Origin: Diabrotica undecimpunctata
Lineage: Eukaryota > Arthropoda > Insecta > Coleoptera > Chrysomelidae
Assembly (NCBI RefSeq): GCF_040954645.1
Contig: NC_092803.1
Location: 14,571,230 to 14,635,229 of the forward strand
Reading direction: 5' to 3'
Length of the DNA stretch: 64,000 bases
Made by a program: the position numbers and the translations under genes. The notes under the pieces were generated by a model. The model did not search any database. It was not told the DNA's origin and saw only the letters and a list, made by a program, of their open reading frames with translations. Below are positions 10,351 to 21,180 of this stretch, in pieces (the stretch's first letter is position 1; each line of letters begins with the position of its first letter).

Positions 10351-11121
10351 ACGCAAAATGGATAAATATTACAAATAAACACAAATAGTTTATTTATGAT
10401 TATAATGTAATAAGAATGTAATCTGTATAACATAAGAATTTGTATCATTTAATAGAATTTCAAAAGTAAACTACATTAAAAAGCACTTTTGCCAGGAAAA
10501 CACAGTAACTTTTCCTGTAAGCCTTCTAAATTTTCATGTTTATACAGAAATCGTCTACACGGTCTGTAAATATTTGAGAACTTTTGTTTACAATTCGTAA
10601 TTTATAGTCTACTCAGCCGATTCCGAGCATAGAGGTCAAATATTTCTTACGTATTTATTTTTCAAGAAAAGGCAAAATAAATAGACACTAACGATTATTT
10701 TAAAAAAATCGAAGGTTTTGGAATATATCTGGAGTTTTTATCAAAGATTAAATTTTATATGAATATTTTTGTTTTATTTGTACCAAAAATTGCTTAATCT
10801 AAATAATAGAATTGTAGGAGTTACTCTGTTGAAAAATAAAGAAAAGTTTTTGCCAAACACTAACCAAGGATAACAGAAAATTGTCATAGTTCATTCAAAT
10901 GCAAAGATAGTAAAGAAAGAAGTAAGAGTACGTCTATATATATCAAACTTATTTATTGAACATAATTCATAGATCACAAAATAAACAAATACAATTTGGC
11001 AGTTTGTTAACACAAAAGATGTTTCTCCTCTGATTAAGATGTTTTCCCAGAACAACTTAAACATCATGGAAAATTTTATGATATTTCACCAGTCAATGAA
11101 GAAATATAAATTTTTAATGTC
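10351..11121. other. No gene recognised; possibly PLE tail sequence at right edge
   Basis: AT-rich DNA. Just left of the TTAA at 11122 the minus strand reads TTAAGACATTAAAAATTT. This resembles the PLE sequence right after its stop codon (TTAAAGACTTTAAATTG at 125-141). It may be the other half of the PLE into which the piggyBac element jumped. Confidence 0.3.
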
Positions 11122-11460
11122 TTAACCATGGACGTATAAACGTCCATGGTCTTAACTTTTAATAGTGTACGCGAGATATGTGGCATAGTTCTGACGGCGA
11201 GATAGGCAGCCGTGCGCAGTATGAAGTTCATTCTTGTTGAAATTCTGAACCATGTGAAATAGTGCTCGAAGTTAAAGGTTCTTTTTCATAGTAAAAACGT
11301 TTTTTACATCGAGAAAAAATTGAAATTTATTGTATTGTGATATAAGATATCTGCTTAGGTAAGTACTAAAAATTAAGTCTCTCGAAAACCCCAAAAAGGG
11401 TTTGTGCTATATATGGCACACTATAAAGTTATGATGACTCATTAATTGTTTTTGTAGATA

Positions 11461-13190
11461 TGGATCCGAAACTCTCTTATGGTATAATGAATGCAGTTAG
11501 AATTCCATAGTACTAATAGTGAAGAATCAGATCTTTCCGATGAAGATGGCACAAATGAGATGATATTGTGTCAAGATAGTGACAATGAGGAGCGTGAAAA
11601 TTTACCAAGCAATGTCAAGGAAACTGTCATTTCTGCCACATCCTCAGATTCCTCAGATGATACCTCTTTGTCTGAAAGACTACGATATAAAAGGAAGAAA
11701 TCTCATAATTGGGTGAAAGGAAATCTGAGAAGATCAGAAAATGATACAAAATTTACTGGTTCTGAGAATTTACCTTCTTCGATTTTACAATTAGAAACTC
11801 CGGTCCAAATTTTTTAAGTTTCTCTTTTCTGGTATTCTTATAGAGCATATCACAGACCAATCAAATTTATACTCAGTGCAACAACGTCCAGATAAACCAG
11901 CTAATATAAAAAAATATTAAATAGAACAATTTATAGGAATTACTATTTACTATTGTTCTGAAGCTATTTTCTTGTGGCATTTTAAATTAATTACTATTTA
12001 ACTGGGAATAAGCCACAATTAAAGGTTAAAATACGTTTATTGACGTTTCAATTTCCACTTCGGAAATCGTTCTCAAAATACAAACATTAGTTAATGTTTA
12101 ACTAATGTTTGTATTTTGAGAACGATTTCCGAAGTGGAAATTGAAACGTCAATAAACGTATTTTAACCTTTAATTGTGGCTTATTCCCAGTTAAATAGTA
12201 ATTACTATTTACTATTTACTTGTTCTGAAGCTTGTGCTGAGTGGTATTTCGGGATTCAGCTATGACTTTAATTTGTTTGCTGGTTCCCAAAGTAATATTG
12301 TACCGCTAGGAGTACCAAATCTTGTATGAGCAGCAACGTGGTTGTCAAATTAGCAGATTCGATACCAAAACATCAACTTTACAAGTTTTTTTTGACAATT
12401 GATTTACCAGCATACCCCTTATGATATATCTGACCAAAGAGGGTATTTTATCTTTGGGAACAGTAAGACTTAATCGTGTTCCTGGAGTTGTGATGCCTGC
12501 TGAGAAAGAAATGAAGAAGCGCGGCAGAGGTCATATGGTAGAGAAAATAGCCAATATAGACAGTGTGGATGTCAGTGTAGTGTCCTGGTTTGATAATAAA
12601 ATTGTTACTACAATGTCAACATATGCTGGAAGTGAACCAAAGAGAGAAAAAGAAGATTTTTCAAACAAGAAAGTATACATAAAATAATACTTTGTCCTAA
12701 CAGTGTCCTAATTTAGAACAACTACATGAGAGGTGTAGATCTCCTTGATTCCATGTTAGGATTTTATCGTATAAAAAGCAGGTCGAAGAAATATTATTTA
12801 CGAATATTTTTTCATTTTATTGACATGACAGCCGTGAACTGTTGGTTATTAGCCAAAAGAGGGAAGAAATTTGGTTTACCCCTTTTGGATACCAAACTAG
12901 CAATAGCCGATGCTCTATGCAAAGCCGGAAAACCAATTAAAGACAACAGAGTAGGAATACCTTCAAGTAATAGCATTCAGCAGATGTACGAGAATAAACG
13001 AAAAAAAAGACCCACTAAAGAAATACCCCAAGAAGAGATCCGTAAAGATGGGCTTGATCATTTTCCCTATTGGGATAAGAGCACTAGGTCAAGATGCAAA
13101 TTTCCAAGCTGTACAGGGAAAACATAAATAGTGTGCACAAAATACACAATACCACTGTGTATTAATAAAGAAATAAACTGTTATTTTGTA
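11461..13190 (+). pseudogene. piggyBac-like transposase
   Basis: The N-terminal acidic region is at 11491-11817 (SDLSDEDG, SSDSSDDTSL). The core includes IEQFIGITIYY, then SGISGFSYDFNLFAGSQSN, MIYLTKEGILSLGTVRLNR, KKRGRG and VSWFDNKIV with a catalytic Asp. MRGVDLLDSMLGFYRI and the start of the cysteine-rich C-terminus (CKFPSC) follow. The gene has several stops and frameshifts, and a 0.2-kb palindromic PLE end interrupts it after TIYY. A fully functional copy would have about 600 codons. The order of motifs matches PGBD3/4-type proteins. Confidence 0.85.
11960..12210. mobile_element. Palindromic PLE end inside the piggyBac gene
   Basis: Two arms of about 106 bp (11989-12094 and 12098-12203) are perfect or nearly perfect inverted copies around a TGT centre. 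Each arm is the PLE terminus also seen at 45512 and 49288. Each arm contains the TTGAGAAC-hairpin-GAAACGTC motif, on the minus strand at about 12040-12077 and on the plus strand at 12113-12153. Sequence matching the extended left flank (GTTCTGAAGCTATTTTC) also precedes the 62.1-kb copy. This is a tiny inverted PLE insertion with no coding part. Confidence 0.8.
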
Positions 13191-13370
13191 TGGTGTATAC
13201 TGTAGCATGATGTTTCATTTTTGGCACCAAAAATTTTTTTTTATCAATAAAGTTTTCCTCGTAGCTAGATTTTTTTCAATATTTTTACGTACAAATAGAA
13301 TTAGAATTCTTATCTGAGAATTTATTTTTGACAAAAAACAAAAGATCATGCGGTAAAGGGTTAACTGAAT

Positions 13371-13900
13371 AGGTTGAGGAGGGAAAAACTGTTTTTCTCA
13401 AGTTGGTCATTCAGAACTATGTCTGTATTTTTTAATTTGTTAATTTCCATAGATTCCGATAAAGATAGCTTAAAGCCTTCATTTTAGATGTGAAGAATTT
13501 GAAATTCGTCATTAAAAGAATGATTATGATCTAGAAAGTGAAGTGCCTATGTGGAATCTCTTTTTCTATTATTGAAAGCCTTTTTATGTTCAGCTATACG
13601 TTTGTTAAAAGTTCTACCAGTTTGACCGATGTAAGTTTTTGGGCAGTCGCCACATTTAAGTTTGTATACACCACTGTGTAAATGCTTTTCATTTTGGCTC
13701 TTGTTGTTTTTAATATATTTGCCTAAGTTGTTGTTTGTTCTAAAAACTGGTGTTATTCCTTTCTTTTTATGTGTTTGACTATTTTTTATTTTCATGGCAT
13801 TATTAAGTGGTTTTTGATTTAAAATTTTATTAATTGTTTGTTGATATGATATGATTGAAATGATATTTAATTCTATCTCAAAGTTGTATTTTGACATCAG
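13371..13900 (-). pseudogene. PLE C-terminal part with GIY-YIG endonuclease
   Basis: Minus-strand frame 13547-13897 contains GVYKLKCGDCPKTYIGQTGR, then RIAEHKKAF. This is the GIY-YIG endonuclease with the extra cysteines that marks Penelope-type retroelements. A stop follows KRDST. The C-terminus continues to about 13371 with the same ending as bases 1-128. The reverse transcriptase is absent. The right edge of a piggyBac element (TTAA at 13361) cuts its 3' end. Confidence 0.75.
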
Positions 13901-14200
13901 TTGTAATTTCTATTAATCCATGTAACATGCTGTGGTAGGCTGCCAATTTATGTTGTGTCATCATTGTTTAATTTATGTTTTGTCATCATTGTGTCTTACA
14001 CAACTTTTTCTGCTTTCCACATGATCTCTCCTAGTAGGATACATTATATTTGACGTAATTGAATCATTGTTAAATTAAAATTAGTTATTTACATTATTGC
14101 TCTCTTGTAGCATAGCTCCGAAGATGTCTTTGTATGCCGAAAGCGCTCAGCTAGGAATTAAGATCTTTGACACACTTCAACAATACTTCCCCTTTTTCAA
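13901..14200 (+). mobile_element. PLE 3' end in the opposite orientation
   Basis: The plus-strand hairpin motif at 14113-14151, followed by AAGATCTTTGACACACTTC, is a PLE terminus facing away from the coding fragment at 13371-13900. Together they look like one inverted PLE arrangement. Confidence 0.45.
14113..14151 (+). ncRNA. Hammerhead-like motif, PLE terminus
   Basis: AGCT (14113-14116) can pair with AGCT (14148-14151). CCGAAGA follows, then a GTC/GCC hairpin with one mismatch, GAAA (14138-14141), self-complementary AGCGCT (14141-14146) and C at 14147. One base of the CTGANGA box is changed, so cleavage is doubtful. Confidence 0.35.
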
Positions 14201-14204
14201 CTTT

Positions 14205-14940
14205 TGATATTGAAAATACCAAAAAATCTCTCTGCCACAAAATGTGTGTTAAGCAGTGTAATTAATAATAATAACAATCACATTTATTTATTATTTGGCG
14301 ATTCCTAGTTATCTTTGATTTATGAGTGTAAACTCCTTGAATTTTATATAAAACCTAAAACTTTCTTGGTGACGTTTTATGTCTGTTAATTAAAATAGAT
14401 TTTTATCAAGTAGCAAGGTTTTGATTTAAATTACCTTTGGAAATATTACAACTAACACTGATGGCATACAAACAAAAGTAATTATGGAAAAATATATTTC
14501 CTAAGATATTTTCCAAAAAAATAGGCTTTCCATAAATCGCAGCCTTAGTTACCAAACAATTATCATCTATCCTATTAACGTCAGACTACAATTCACCGAA
14601 ATAAAACGAACTTATTCTTTTTTTCCCTTGCTAAATAGTAAAATAAACATCGACATTATACTGTTTCCCTTAAACATGCCAAGCAATTTCATTCAGTCGT
14701 TTCTTTGTTGGTATTTTCTCTAAGGCTGGTAATAACGATCTGGGGAAAGTGTAAATAAACAGTTTGGGTCTTAATCCGATTGAGTTGAATTAGAAATTAA
14801 GAGAACGTATGGTAAAATAAAAAATTAGGGTGGTAAATTCATGTCGAAATTACTGCAATGGTATTTTTACTTAAAAAACGATTTAAAATATTTGGAGATT
14901 TTATTCCACCTCGTTAAACCATCCAAATATTGGAATTAAA
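14205..14940. other. No gene recognised
   Basis: AT-rich DNA with no frame or repeat that I can assign. Confidence 0.3.
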
Positions 14941-14944
14941 TGTA

Positions 14945-15045
14945 ATTTACTATTTTTAATGGAAATAAGCCGTAATTTAAGTTTAAAATAAGATTATTTT
15001 TTGGTGTTTCGATTTCCACTTCGGAAATCGTTTGTAAATAATTTA
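14945..15045 (-). mobile_element. PLE terminus fragment
   Basis: AAATAAGCCGTAATTTAAG, then GTTTCGATTTCCACTTCGG, corresponds to the complement of the terminus at 49160-49245, with changes. The coding part is absent. Confidence 0.6.
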
Positions 15046-15189
15046 TCAGCCTAGTAAAAATGACACTTAATACCTATACCTTTAAAATTGCTTGGCACAG
15101 TCACATTTCAGATAAATTTACGGTTGCAAAAGACTTGATACAGTGAGATCTTTGATCCACTACATTACTCAACTTAGTGTTACAAACTG

Positions 15190-15830
15190 TAATCACAAAA
15201 TGAAGCATAAAGGTGAAAGACACAATCATGAAAAATGAGCACCAGTGCATGGCTTTTACTGGTTATCTAATGATCTTAGCAAGAACTGCTAAAGAATTAA
15301 TAAGAGTGGTGAAGAAAATAATAGAAGAAGCAAAGAAGTACGGACTGAAGCTAAATGAAAAAAAAAATCAAATATATGATCATGGGAGGGACAGAAGAAA
15401 AAAAAAAGATATTACTGTGAGGTCTGTAAGTGGTACAAGCTGTAATTTTAAAAGGGTGGACAATTTGAAATACCTGTGTGTAGTTAGTATTCGATGAAAA
15501 TAGAAAAGAGAATTGAGAGTTCAATGCCAGAATAGCGAAAGATAATAAAAAATTAGCCAAAATTAATTCAAAATGGCTTTTTAGACAAGTCAATCTCCGA
15601 ATATATAAAACAATAATTAGAGCTACAATAGCATATATGCCTACGAGGCATGGACATTAAATAAGTAGGAAGGGTATCCTAGGAAAGATACCTGGGTAAC
15701 GCAAGGAAGAAAATGGGTAAGAGAAAAACCAACAACGAATTAATGGTCTTGTGCGAAGAACCTACCATCACCAGGTTCGTGAAGTCACAACGGATTAGAT
15801 GGTTTGAACATGTAGAAAGAATAGCTGTAC
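15190..15830 (+). pseudogene. LINE: end of reverse transcriptase and C-terminal region
   Basis: Plus-strand frames include YLMILARTAKELIRVV, KKYGLKLNEKK, FKRVDNLKYLCVV, then after frameshifts FRQVNLRIYKTIIRA, EAWTLNK, NNELMVLCEEPTITRFVKSQ and IRWFEHVERI. This is the YADD-downstream part and tail of a LINE. The YADD box has been lost (AFTGYLMI). Multiple frameshifts show decay. Confidence 0.75.
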
Positions 15831-15844
15831 CTATAATTATCCCC

Positions 15845-15977
15845 TTATTATTATTTCTTAATATTGTTTCTTGTCTCTTTCTGCGTTTTACGTCGTTTTA
15901 CGTCCATGAGGTCCATGATCTCTTGCGGTATCCATTCTTTTTTTCTGCTGGGTTTTATGAGCGCGATGTCGTCTTCA
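15845..15977 (-). pseudogene. LINE linker fragment
   Basis: Minus strand reads IKPSRKKEWIPQEIMDLMD, then KRRKTQKETRN. This resembles the segment between the endonuclease and reverse transcriptase of RTE-like LINEs. Another LINE 3' end abuts it at about 15978. Confidence 0.45.
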
Positions 15978-16850
15978 TGTCTTCTTCTTCTTAGCCTTCT
16001 GTCGTCCACGTTTGGACATAGGCCTCTCCCAACTCGTTCCATCGGTCTCTGTCCTGAGCAACATATTTCCAATTTGTTCCGGCTATTCTTTTAATGTCAT
16101 TAACTCGTCTCATTTGTGGTCTTTCTCTTGGTCATTTACTTTCGTAAGGTCTCCAATGTTGTATTATAGTATTCCAACGTTGGTCTTTTTATCTAGCAGT
16201 GTGGCCCGCGAAGCTCTATTTAAGTTTGGCAATGTTTGTTGCTATGTCCTCGACTTTTGTTTTGGATCTTACCCAGTTGTTCCTCTTTTTATCTGACAGT
16301 CGTAATCCTAACATTGCTCTTTTCATTGTTCTTTGTGTTGTGGCTAGTTTATTCATGTTTGTCTTGGTTTGGGTCCAGGTTTGACATCCATATGTCATGA
16401 TAGGAAGGATGCATTGGTTGAACACTTTGCTCCTCAAGTATTGCGGTATTTTGCGGTTCTTAAGTATCCAACTAAGTTTTCCAAATCCTGCCCATGCTAG
16501 TCTTGCTCTTCTAGTAATTTCCGCACTTTGGTTCTCTCTGTCAAGTCTCAGGATTTGGCCTAGGTAGATATATCCTGGATTTGTTCTATCTCACTGCCAT
16601 TTATAGTTATACGTCTGGGGTCATCTGTGTTTGTCATTATTTTTGTTTTTTTCATATTCAATTTTAAGCCGACGTATTGGGAGCTGGCTGCTAGTACCCC
16701 CATCATAATTTCCAGTTCCTCGAATGTGCTCGCTATAATCACTATGTCGTCCGCGAATCTGAGGTGGTTTAACTTGTTGCCATTAACGTTTTTGCCATAG
16801 GTGGACCTCTTCATGTTAATAAGTTGTTAATAGGTTAATAGGTAAAATAG
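15978..16850 (-). pseudogene. LINE: reverse transcriptase core to 3' end
   Basis: Minus-strand frames carry KLNHLRFADDIVIIASTFEE (FADD catalytic box, 16560-16814), GLKLNMKKTKIM, then CILPIMTYGCQTWTQTKTNM (16216-16437), RAMLGLRLSDKKRNNWVRS and WKYVAQDRDRW-like tail sequence. The 3' end is a GAAGAAGAAG run next to 15978. The element is 5' truncated and has stops. It lies tail-first against another LINE fragment. Confidence 0.8.
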
Positions 16851-18020
16851 GTTGACGTCTTCATGTATCTTTGTTAATTTCGTTATTAGAGCAGTTCATG
16901 TTACTTCAACGTCTGTCTGTGCAAAGTTCTCTAGCACTCTTATTTTTTTCTCAACCTTGATATTTATTTCATTTTTCTTTTCAGGGTTCTTCAATTGTAA
17001 GATGTATTTTTCTCTTGACACTTTTTTACTTTTAACTTTAAGAAACCTTTTTAGTGTAAAATACATTATAACTCGATTGTGATCGCTATGAATGTTAGTT
17101 TTATACTCCTTTGTAAATGATGAAATAATTAAAGCAAAGATAGCTGTCGCGAATGCACAATTAACAAAAAAGCAGAATAAGTGCTGTGCATTATACGCTC
17201 AACAACAAAGTAAGCATTTTACGTAAAATAAACTAAACTATATAAATTACAAATTTTCATTTTCAGGAATTTCAGGATAAAGAAAAAATGCTGATTGATC
17301 TTGTAAATAGGTGTATGTTCATTTCAAGTCATTTCCTTGTACCAATAATTTAAAAATTTAATAATATCCAGTTTTATCATTACTTGTAATTTCAAATACT
17401 TCAGAATATGATTTAAAAAGTTTCCTATTGACTTTCAACAACCCAAATATTTCTCGTCAAGATTTATCCGTGATTCACTCGAAAACCCCAAATCTCGAGT
17501 CCTTTACAATTGCACAAAACGTCGTAAAGTATATCTTAACCCCTACGAGTATTTACTTTCAACCCCCAGTCTTCTCAAATAAATTAGATCAGAATCTGAG
17601 GTAGGAAATCGATAAAATCCCCCGATTGTTTTACGTGAACCTCGTTACCGGCAAAGCAGTAAATTGGTCATATATCCTCAGTAAATTCACAAAGGATTAG
17701 CCTTTAAGTTACCTAAAGGGAATTATATATTGCACTAGTACTGAGGACGGTATCAAAACGGATGTGTATAAGACGAGAGACGGGTTACTTTGATCCTAAG
17801 TAAAATATGACACTATACCGGAAACTATATAGAGAATGGATTTTTAATTAATTTTTTAGCCACTTTTGTTGTTTAATTTTTTATAAAGAATACTTACTTC
17901 TAATGATATACCACAGTGCACTCTAAATAATCTACTCGTAAAATGAATTTTTAATATTTAGTATTATTTGGTCTCGAGGACATTAAATATACACCATAAA
18001 TTTTAGAATGTATATTTGAT
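16851..18020. other. No gene recognised
   Basis: AT-rich DNA. I see no coding motif, no TIRs and no tandem repeats. Bases 17450-17770 have slightly higher GC but no frame. Confidence 0.3.
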
Positions 18021-18060
18021 GTGTACGACACCAAGTCCCTGCTGGACATAGGTCTTCCTA

Positions 18061-19225
18061 GTAGATGTCTAACTTTCCTTTCAGAGCTGAAGTGACGTCA
18101 CACGTCGATCGTCAAGCGTACGTATCCTCATGTGTCAAGGCCACGCCCCCCTCGTGACGTAGGAACGTGCCTAGTGTCTCGAGGCCACGCCCCTCGACCA
18201 ATGGTAACGTAGGAACGTACCTCGTGTCTCTAGACCACGCCCCCCGGCCAATGGTGGCATAGGAACGTCCCCCCATGTCTGGCTGACCAATGGTGGACGT
18301 CCTCGTGACGTCGGAACGTGTCGTCGACCAATGGCAGCATAGCAGCGTCAGTGGTGGGAATAGCAGGCCAATGGTGGCATAGGAACGTCCCCCCATGTCT
18401 TGCTGACCAATGGTGAACATCCTCGTGACGTCGGAACGTGTCGTCGACCAATGGCAGCATAGCAGCGTCAGTGGTGGGAATAGCAGGCCAATGGTGGCAT
18501 AGGAACGTCCCCCCATGTCTTGCTGACCAATGGTGGACGTCCTCGTGACGTCGGAACGTGTCGTCGACCAATGGCAGCATAGCAGCGTCAGTGGTGGGAA
18601 TACCAGGCCAATGGTGGCATAGGAACGTCCCCCCATGTCTTGCTGACCAATGGTGGACGTCCTCGTGACGTCGGAACGAGGACGTCGACCAATGGCAGCA
18701 TAGCAGCGTCAGTGGTGGGAATAGCAACACCCCCAGCGACCAATGACAGCTTAGAATTTGAATAAACATGAAATGGCGGTATAGCGATGAGGGACCAATG
18801 GTGACATAGTAACGCCCTCCTCGTGACGTTAGAACGTTTTCCTCGACCAATGATGCCACAGAAACGTGTCCTCGACCAATGGTGGGCATCCTCGTTACGT
18901 TGGAGGCCAATGGTGTGCATCAACGTCCAATGAAAAAGACGTGCATCGACTAATGGGGGAGTCGTACCACAATATTAACGAAAAGACGCCCCCCACTCCC
19001 CCATTCCCCCGAAAAGACGCCCCCCCAATAATAACGAAGCTACACGTCAACGTAACCAATGAGAACGATGTTCCTACGTCACCATTGGTCGAGGGGCGTG
19101 GCCTCGAGACACTAGGCACGTTCCTACGTCACGAGGGGGGCGTGGCCTTGACACATGAGGATACGTACGCTTGACGATCGACGTGTGACGTCACTTCCGC
19201 TCTGAAAGGAACGTTATACATCTAC
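18061..19225. mobile_element. GC-rich fold-back element with higher-order repeats
   Basis: Inverted arms of about 150 bp (18061-18215 and 19076-19225, starting GTAGATGT) enclose GC-rich DNA in an AT-rich region. Near-identical 8-bp sequences flank it (TCTTCCTA at 18053-18060, TCTTCCTC at 19226-19233), as expected of a target duplication. The core holds a 120-bp tandem repeat made of three related 40-bp monomers. Each monomer begins near GRCCAATGG. Long reading frames on the minus strand arise only because 120 is a multiple of three. An 8-bp duplication would fit hAT- or P-type mobilisation, but no transposase is present. Confidence 0.75.
18287..18727. repeat. 120-bp tandem repeat, about 3.7 copies
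   Basis: Units start at 18287, 18407, 18527 and 18647 (partial). Each has three 39-41-bp sub-units starting with GACCAATGG or GGCCAATGG. The second sub-unit holds CTCGTGACGTCGG. The inverted CCAAT and TGACGT motifs recur throughout. Confidence 0.9.
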
Positions 19226-19608
19226 TCTTCCTCAGCCTTTTCCATCTCTCTGTTTTGTGCGGCTTGCATCCAGTTACTGCTAACACGCTTCAGGTCATTA
19301 GTTCATCTGGTTGGTGGGTGTTCTCTGCTCTGTAGTGCTTCTGGTCTTGATCTCCAGTCAACAATACGTTTTGTACATCGATGTCTCGCTCAATTCCATT
19401 TTAGCGATGGTATTTTTCTGATAGCGTCTGTTGCTTTTGTTCTACAACGTATTTCTCCGTTTGGGATTCGTTCTCTCAGAGAGACACACAACATATGGCG
19501 CTCTATATCTGTCTGAGTCACGCGAATCTTGTTTACCGTATAATAAAAAAAATAAACATTTGTCGCAATATTTACTTGAATTAATACAACAGCTCAATCT
19601 GAGGTCAC

Positions 19609-19925
19609 TTACAATTTACTAGCAAAGAACAGAGAATGACTGTCAGTGAAACTCTCATGTATATCGTTAACTATGTTGGAAAGAAGTGGTCCAAGGAGAG
19701 ACTCTGAGGGAACTCCTGAGGTCATATTAATGCGATAAAAGAGAAAATGGTCTATTTTAACAATCTTTCTTTGCCCTGTTAAGTAACTTAAACCAAGAGA
19801 GAAAGGGTTCACCAATTGAAATCCTTCTGAACTTCCGAGGTAGCATATCGTGAAACACTACCTCGAATGCCTTTGAAAAGTCAGTGTACTCAACCTCTTA
19901 CAATTACCCTGTCTCCTGATTAGTG
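19609..19925 (-). pseudogene. Jockey-like LINE reverse transcriptase fragment
   Basis: The minus strand reads YTDFSKAFEVVFHDMLPRK (first catalytic Asp motif), then after a frameshift LGLSYLTGQRKIVKID and INMTSGVPSESLLGPLLSNI. It is the palm domain up to just before the YADD box, which is not recovered (FFAS). Clade assignment to jockey rests on DFSKAFD and SGVPQGS-like spacing. Confidence 0.7.
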
Positions 19926-20384
19926 CAAAATGGATGTTAATATGTGTTAACATATTATGGGTGTAAGTTTAACTTAGTTAACCTTCGAGGTCTACAGTGG
20001 AGGTATGAAGTCGAATATAAAACTCTCAAAAACATTAGGAATGAACTAAGAATACTTATGGGGCAATAACTAGTCACCGAAGACTTATAATCCGACAAGA
20101 ATATTGGCATCAAAAAGCTTTTTTGTCTAAAGTCTGGAAAGATTCCTGTCTTTAGTAAGTAGTTAACGATATAGTACAGGGGTCGAGCTACAATTCTTTA
20201 GAATTATTAGAAATATAATAGAGACTAAAATTGGTCCTGGATCCTTGTGAATATCTGGACATAAAAACTACGTATAAATTGCAGAGATTAAAATATAATG
20301 TTTTGGAATATGGATAATGGAGAATGATATTTCATGAGTGGGTATATTAACATGTTTATATAAATGAGTTGTAGAAAATTTACA

Positions 20385-20808
20385 TTTATAAAACATTAAT
20401 GCGAAGTATTATGACATATGGGCCTGAAAATTGGATCATAAACAAGAAAAACAGCAGTAAGATAGTAAGTAGCAACAGAGATGGAATGCCTGCGAAGATG
20501 CTGCAGAGTAACAAGAATGGATAGGAGAAGTAATGATGAAATAAAGTAAAGAACATCAATAGAAACAGACATACTAACATATATAAAACAACAAAGACTA
20601 AAGTGGTATGGACATGTAAGAAGAACTAGCGACAGCAGATTGATAAAGAGAATAACCGAATGGAGCCCCATAGGAAGGAGGAAAAGAGGACGACCCCGAA
20701 AATCCTGGAGAAACAAAGTAGACGACGCCATGAGTAAGAGAGGCCTAAACGATGGAGACTGGGACCACAGAGAGAGATGGAAACGGTTGAGCGAGGGAAG
20801 GCAGTGAA
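20385..20808 (+). pseudogene. LINE C-terminal end, first of two related copies
   Basis: In shifting plus-strand frames: IMTYGPENWIINKKN, QQRLKWYGHVRRTSDSRLIK, GRRKRGRPRKSWRNKVDDAM, RERWKRLSEGRQ, stop at 20806-20808. A (TA)n tract follows after 18 bases. The gene is 5' truncated. Confidence 0.75.
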
Positions 20809-20822
20809 TACTGTACAATCCC

Positions 20823-20826
<4 letters not shown>

Positions 20827-20882
<56 letters not shown>
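20827..20882. repeat. (TA)n microsatellite
   Basis: Uninterrupted TA repeat between two LINE 3' ends. Confidence 0.95.
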
Positions 20883-20883
<1 letters not shown>

Positions 20884-20886
<3 letters not shown>

Positions 20887-21104
20887 GACTTAACTGGTAT
20901 AGACACCTTCAGAGAATGCCTGAAAATAGATGGCCAAAAAAAATAGAAGAATGGACTCCGCCAACTAGAAGAAAACGAGGTAGACCAAGACGATCCTGGA
21001 GAGACGATGTCGACGATGCAATGACCGCCAGAGATTTAACAACTGAAGATTGCTTCGACAGAAAACGCTGGAAATTAGGATGCGAGAAGCGGCGCCAGCT
21101 GTAG
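20884..21104 (+). pseudogene. LINE C-terminal end, second related copy
   Basis: KRLNWYRHLQRM, then TRRKRGRPRRSWRDDVDDAM and DRKRWKLGCEKRRQL to the stop at 21102-21104. It is a homologue of the 20.4-kb copy but shorter at the 5' end. It is followed by another (TA)n tract after 13 bases. Confidence 0.75.
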
Positions 21105-21116
21105 AAGACTCGCTTG

Positions 21117-21117
<1 letters not shown>

Positions 21118-21175
<58 letters not shown>
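21118..21175. repeat. (TA)n microsatellite
   Basis: TA repeat directly after a LINE 3' end. Confidence 0.95.

Positions 21176-21180
<5 letters not shown>

Larger units (their letters stand above)
11126..13360 (+). mobile_element. piggyBac-like element flanked by TTAA
   Basis: TTAA occurs at 11122-11125 and 13361-13364, the target site of piggyBac elements. Right-end sequence reading inward from TTAA is CCCTTTACCGCATG, in the typical CCYTTT style. The left end CCATGGACGTATAA has diverged and forms its own small palindrome. Between them lies a broken transposase gene. The left boundary is less certain than the right. Confidence 0.6.
18021..19420 (-). pseudogene. LINE 3' end split by a fold-back element
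   Basis: On the minus strand the right part (19226-19420) reads NDLKRV, then WMQAAQNRE. The left part (18021-18060) continues TYVQQGLGVVH, the usual ending of many insect LINEs. The two parts join in frame if the block 18061-19225 and one 8-bp repeat are removed. Confidence 0.6.

Noticed and set aside
18112..18910. Long minus-strand reading frames with a 40-residue repeat (WSARHGGTFLCHHWP-like)
   Set aside because: The DNA period is 120 bp, a multiple of three, so any open frame repeats. All three frames show the same pattern and there is no start context or domain.
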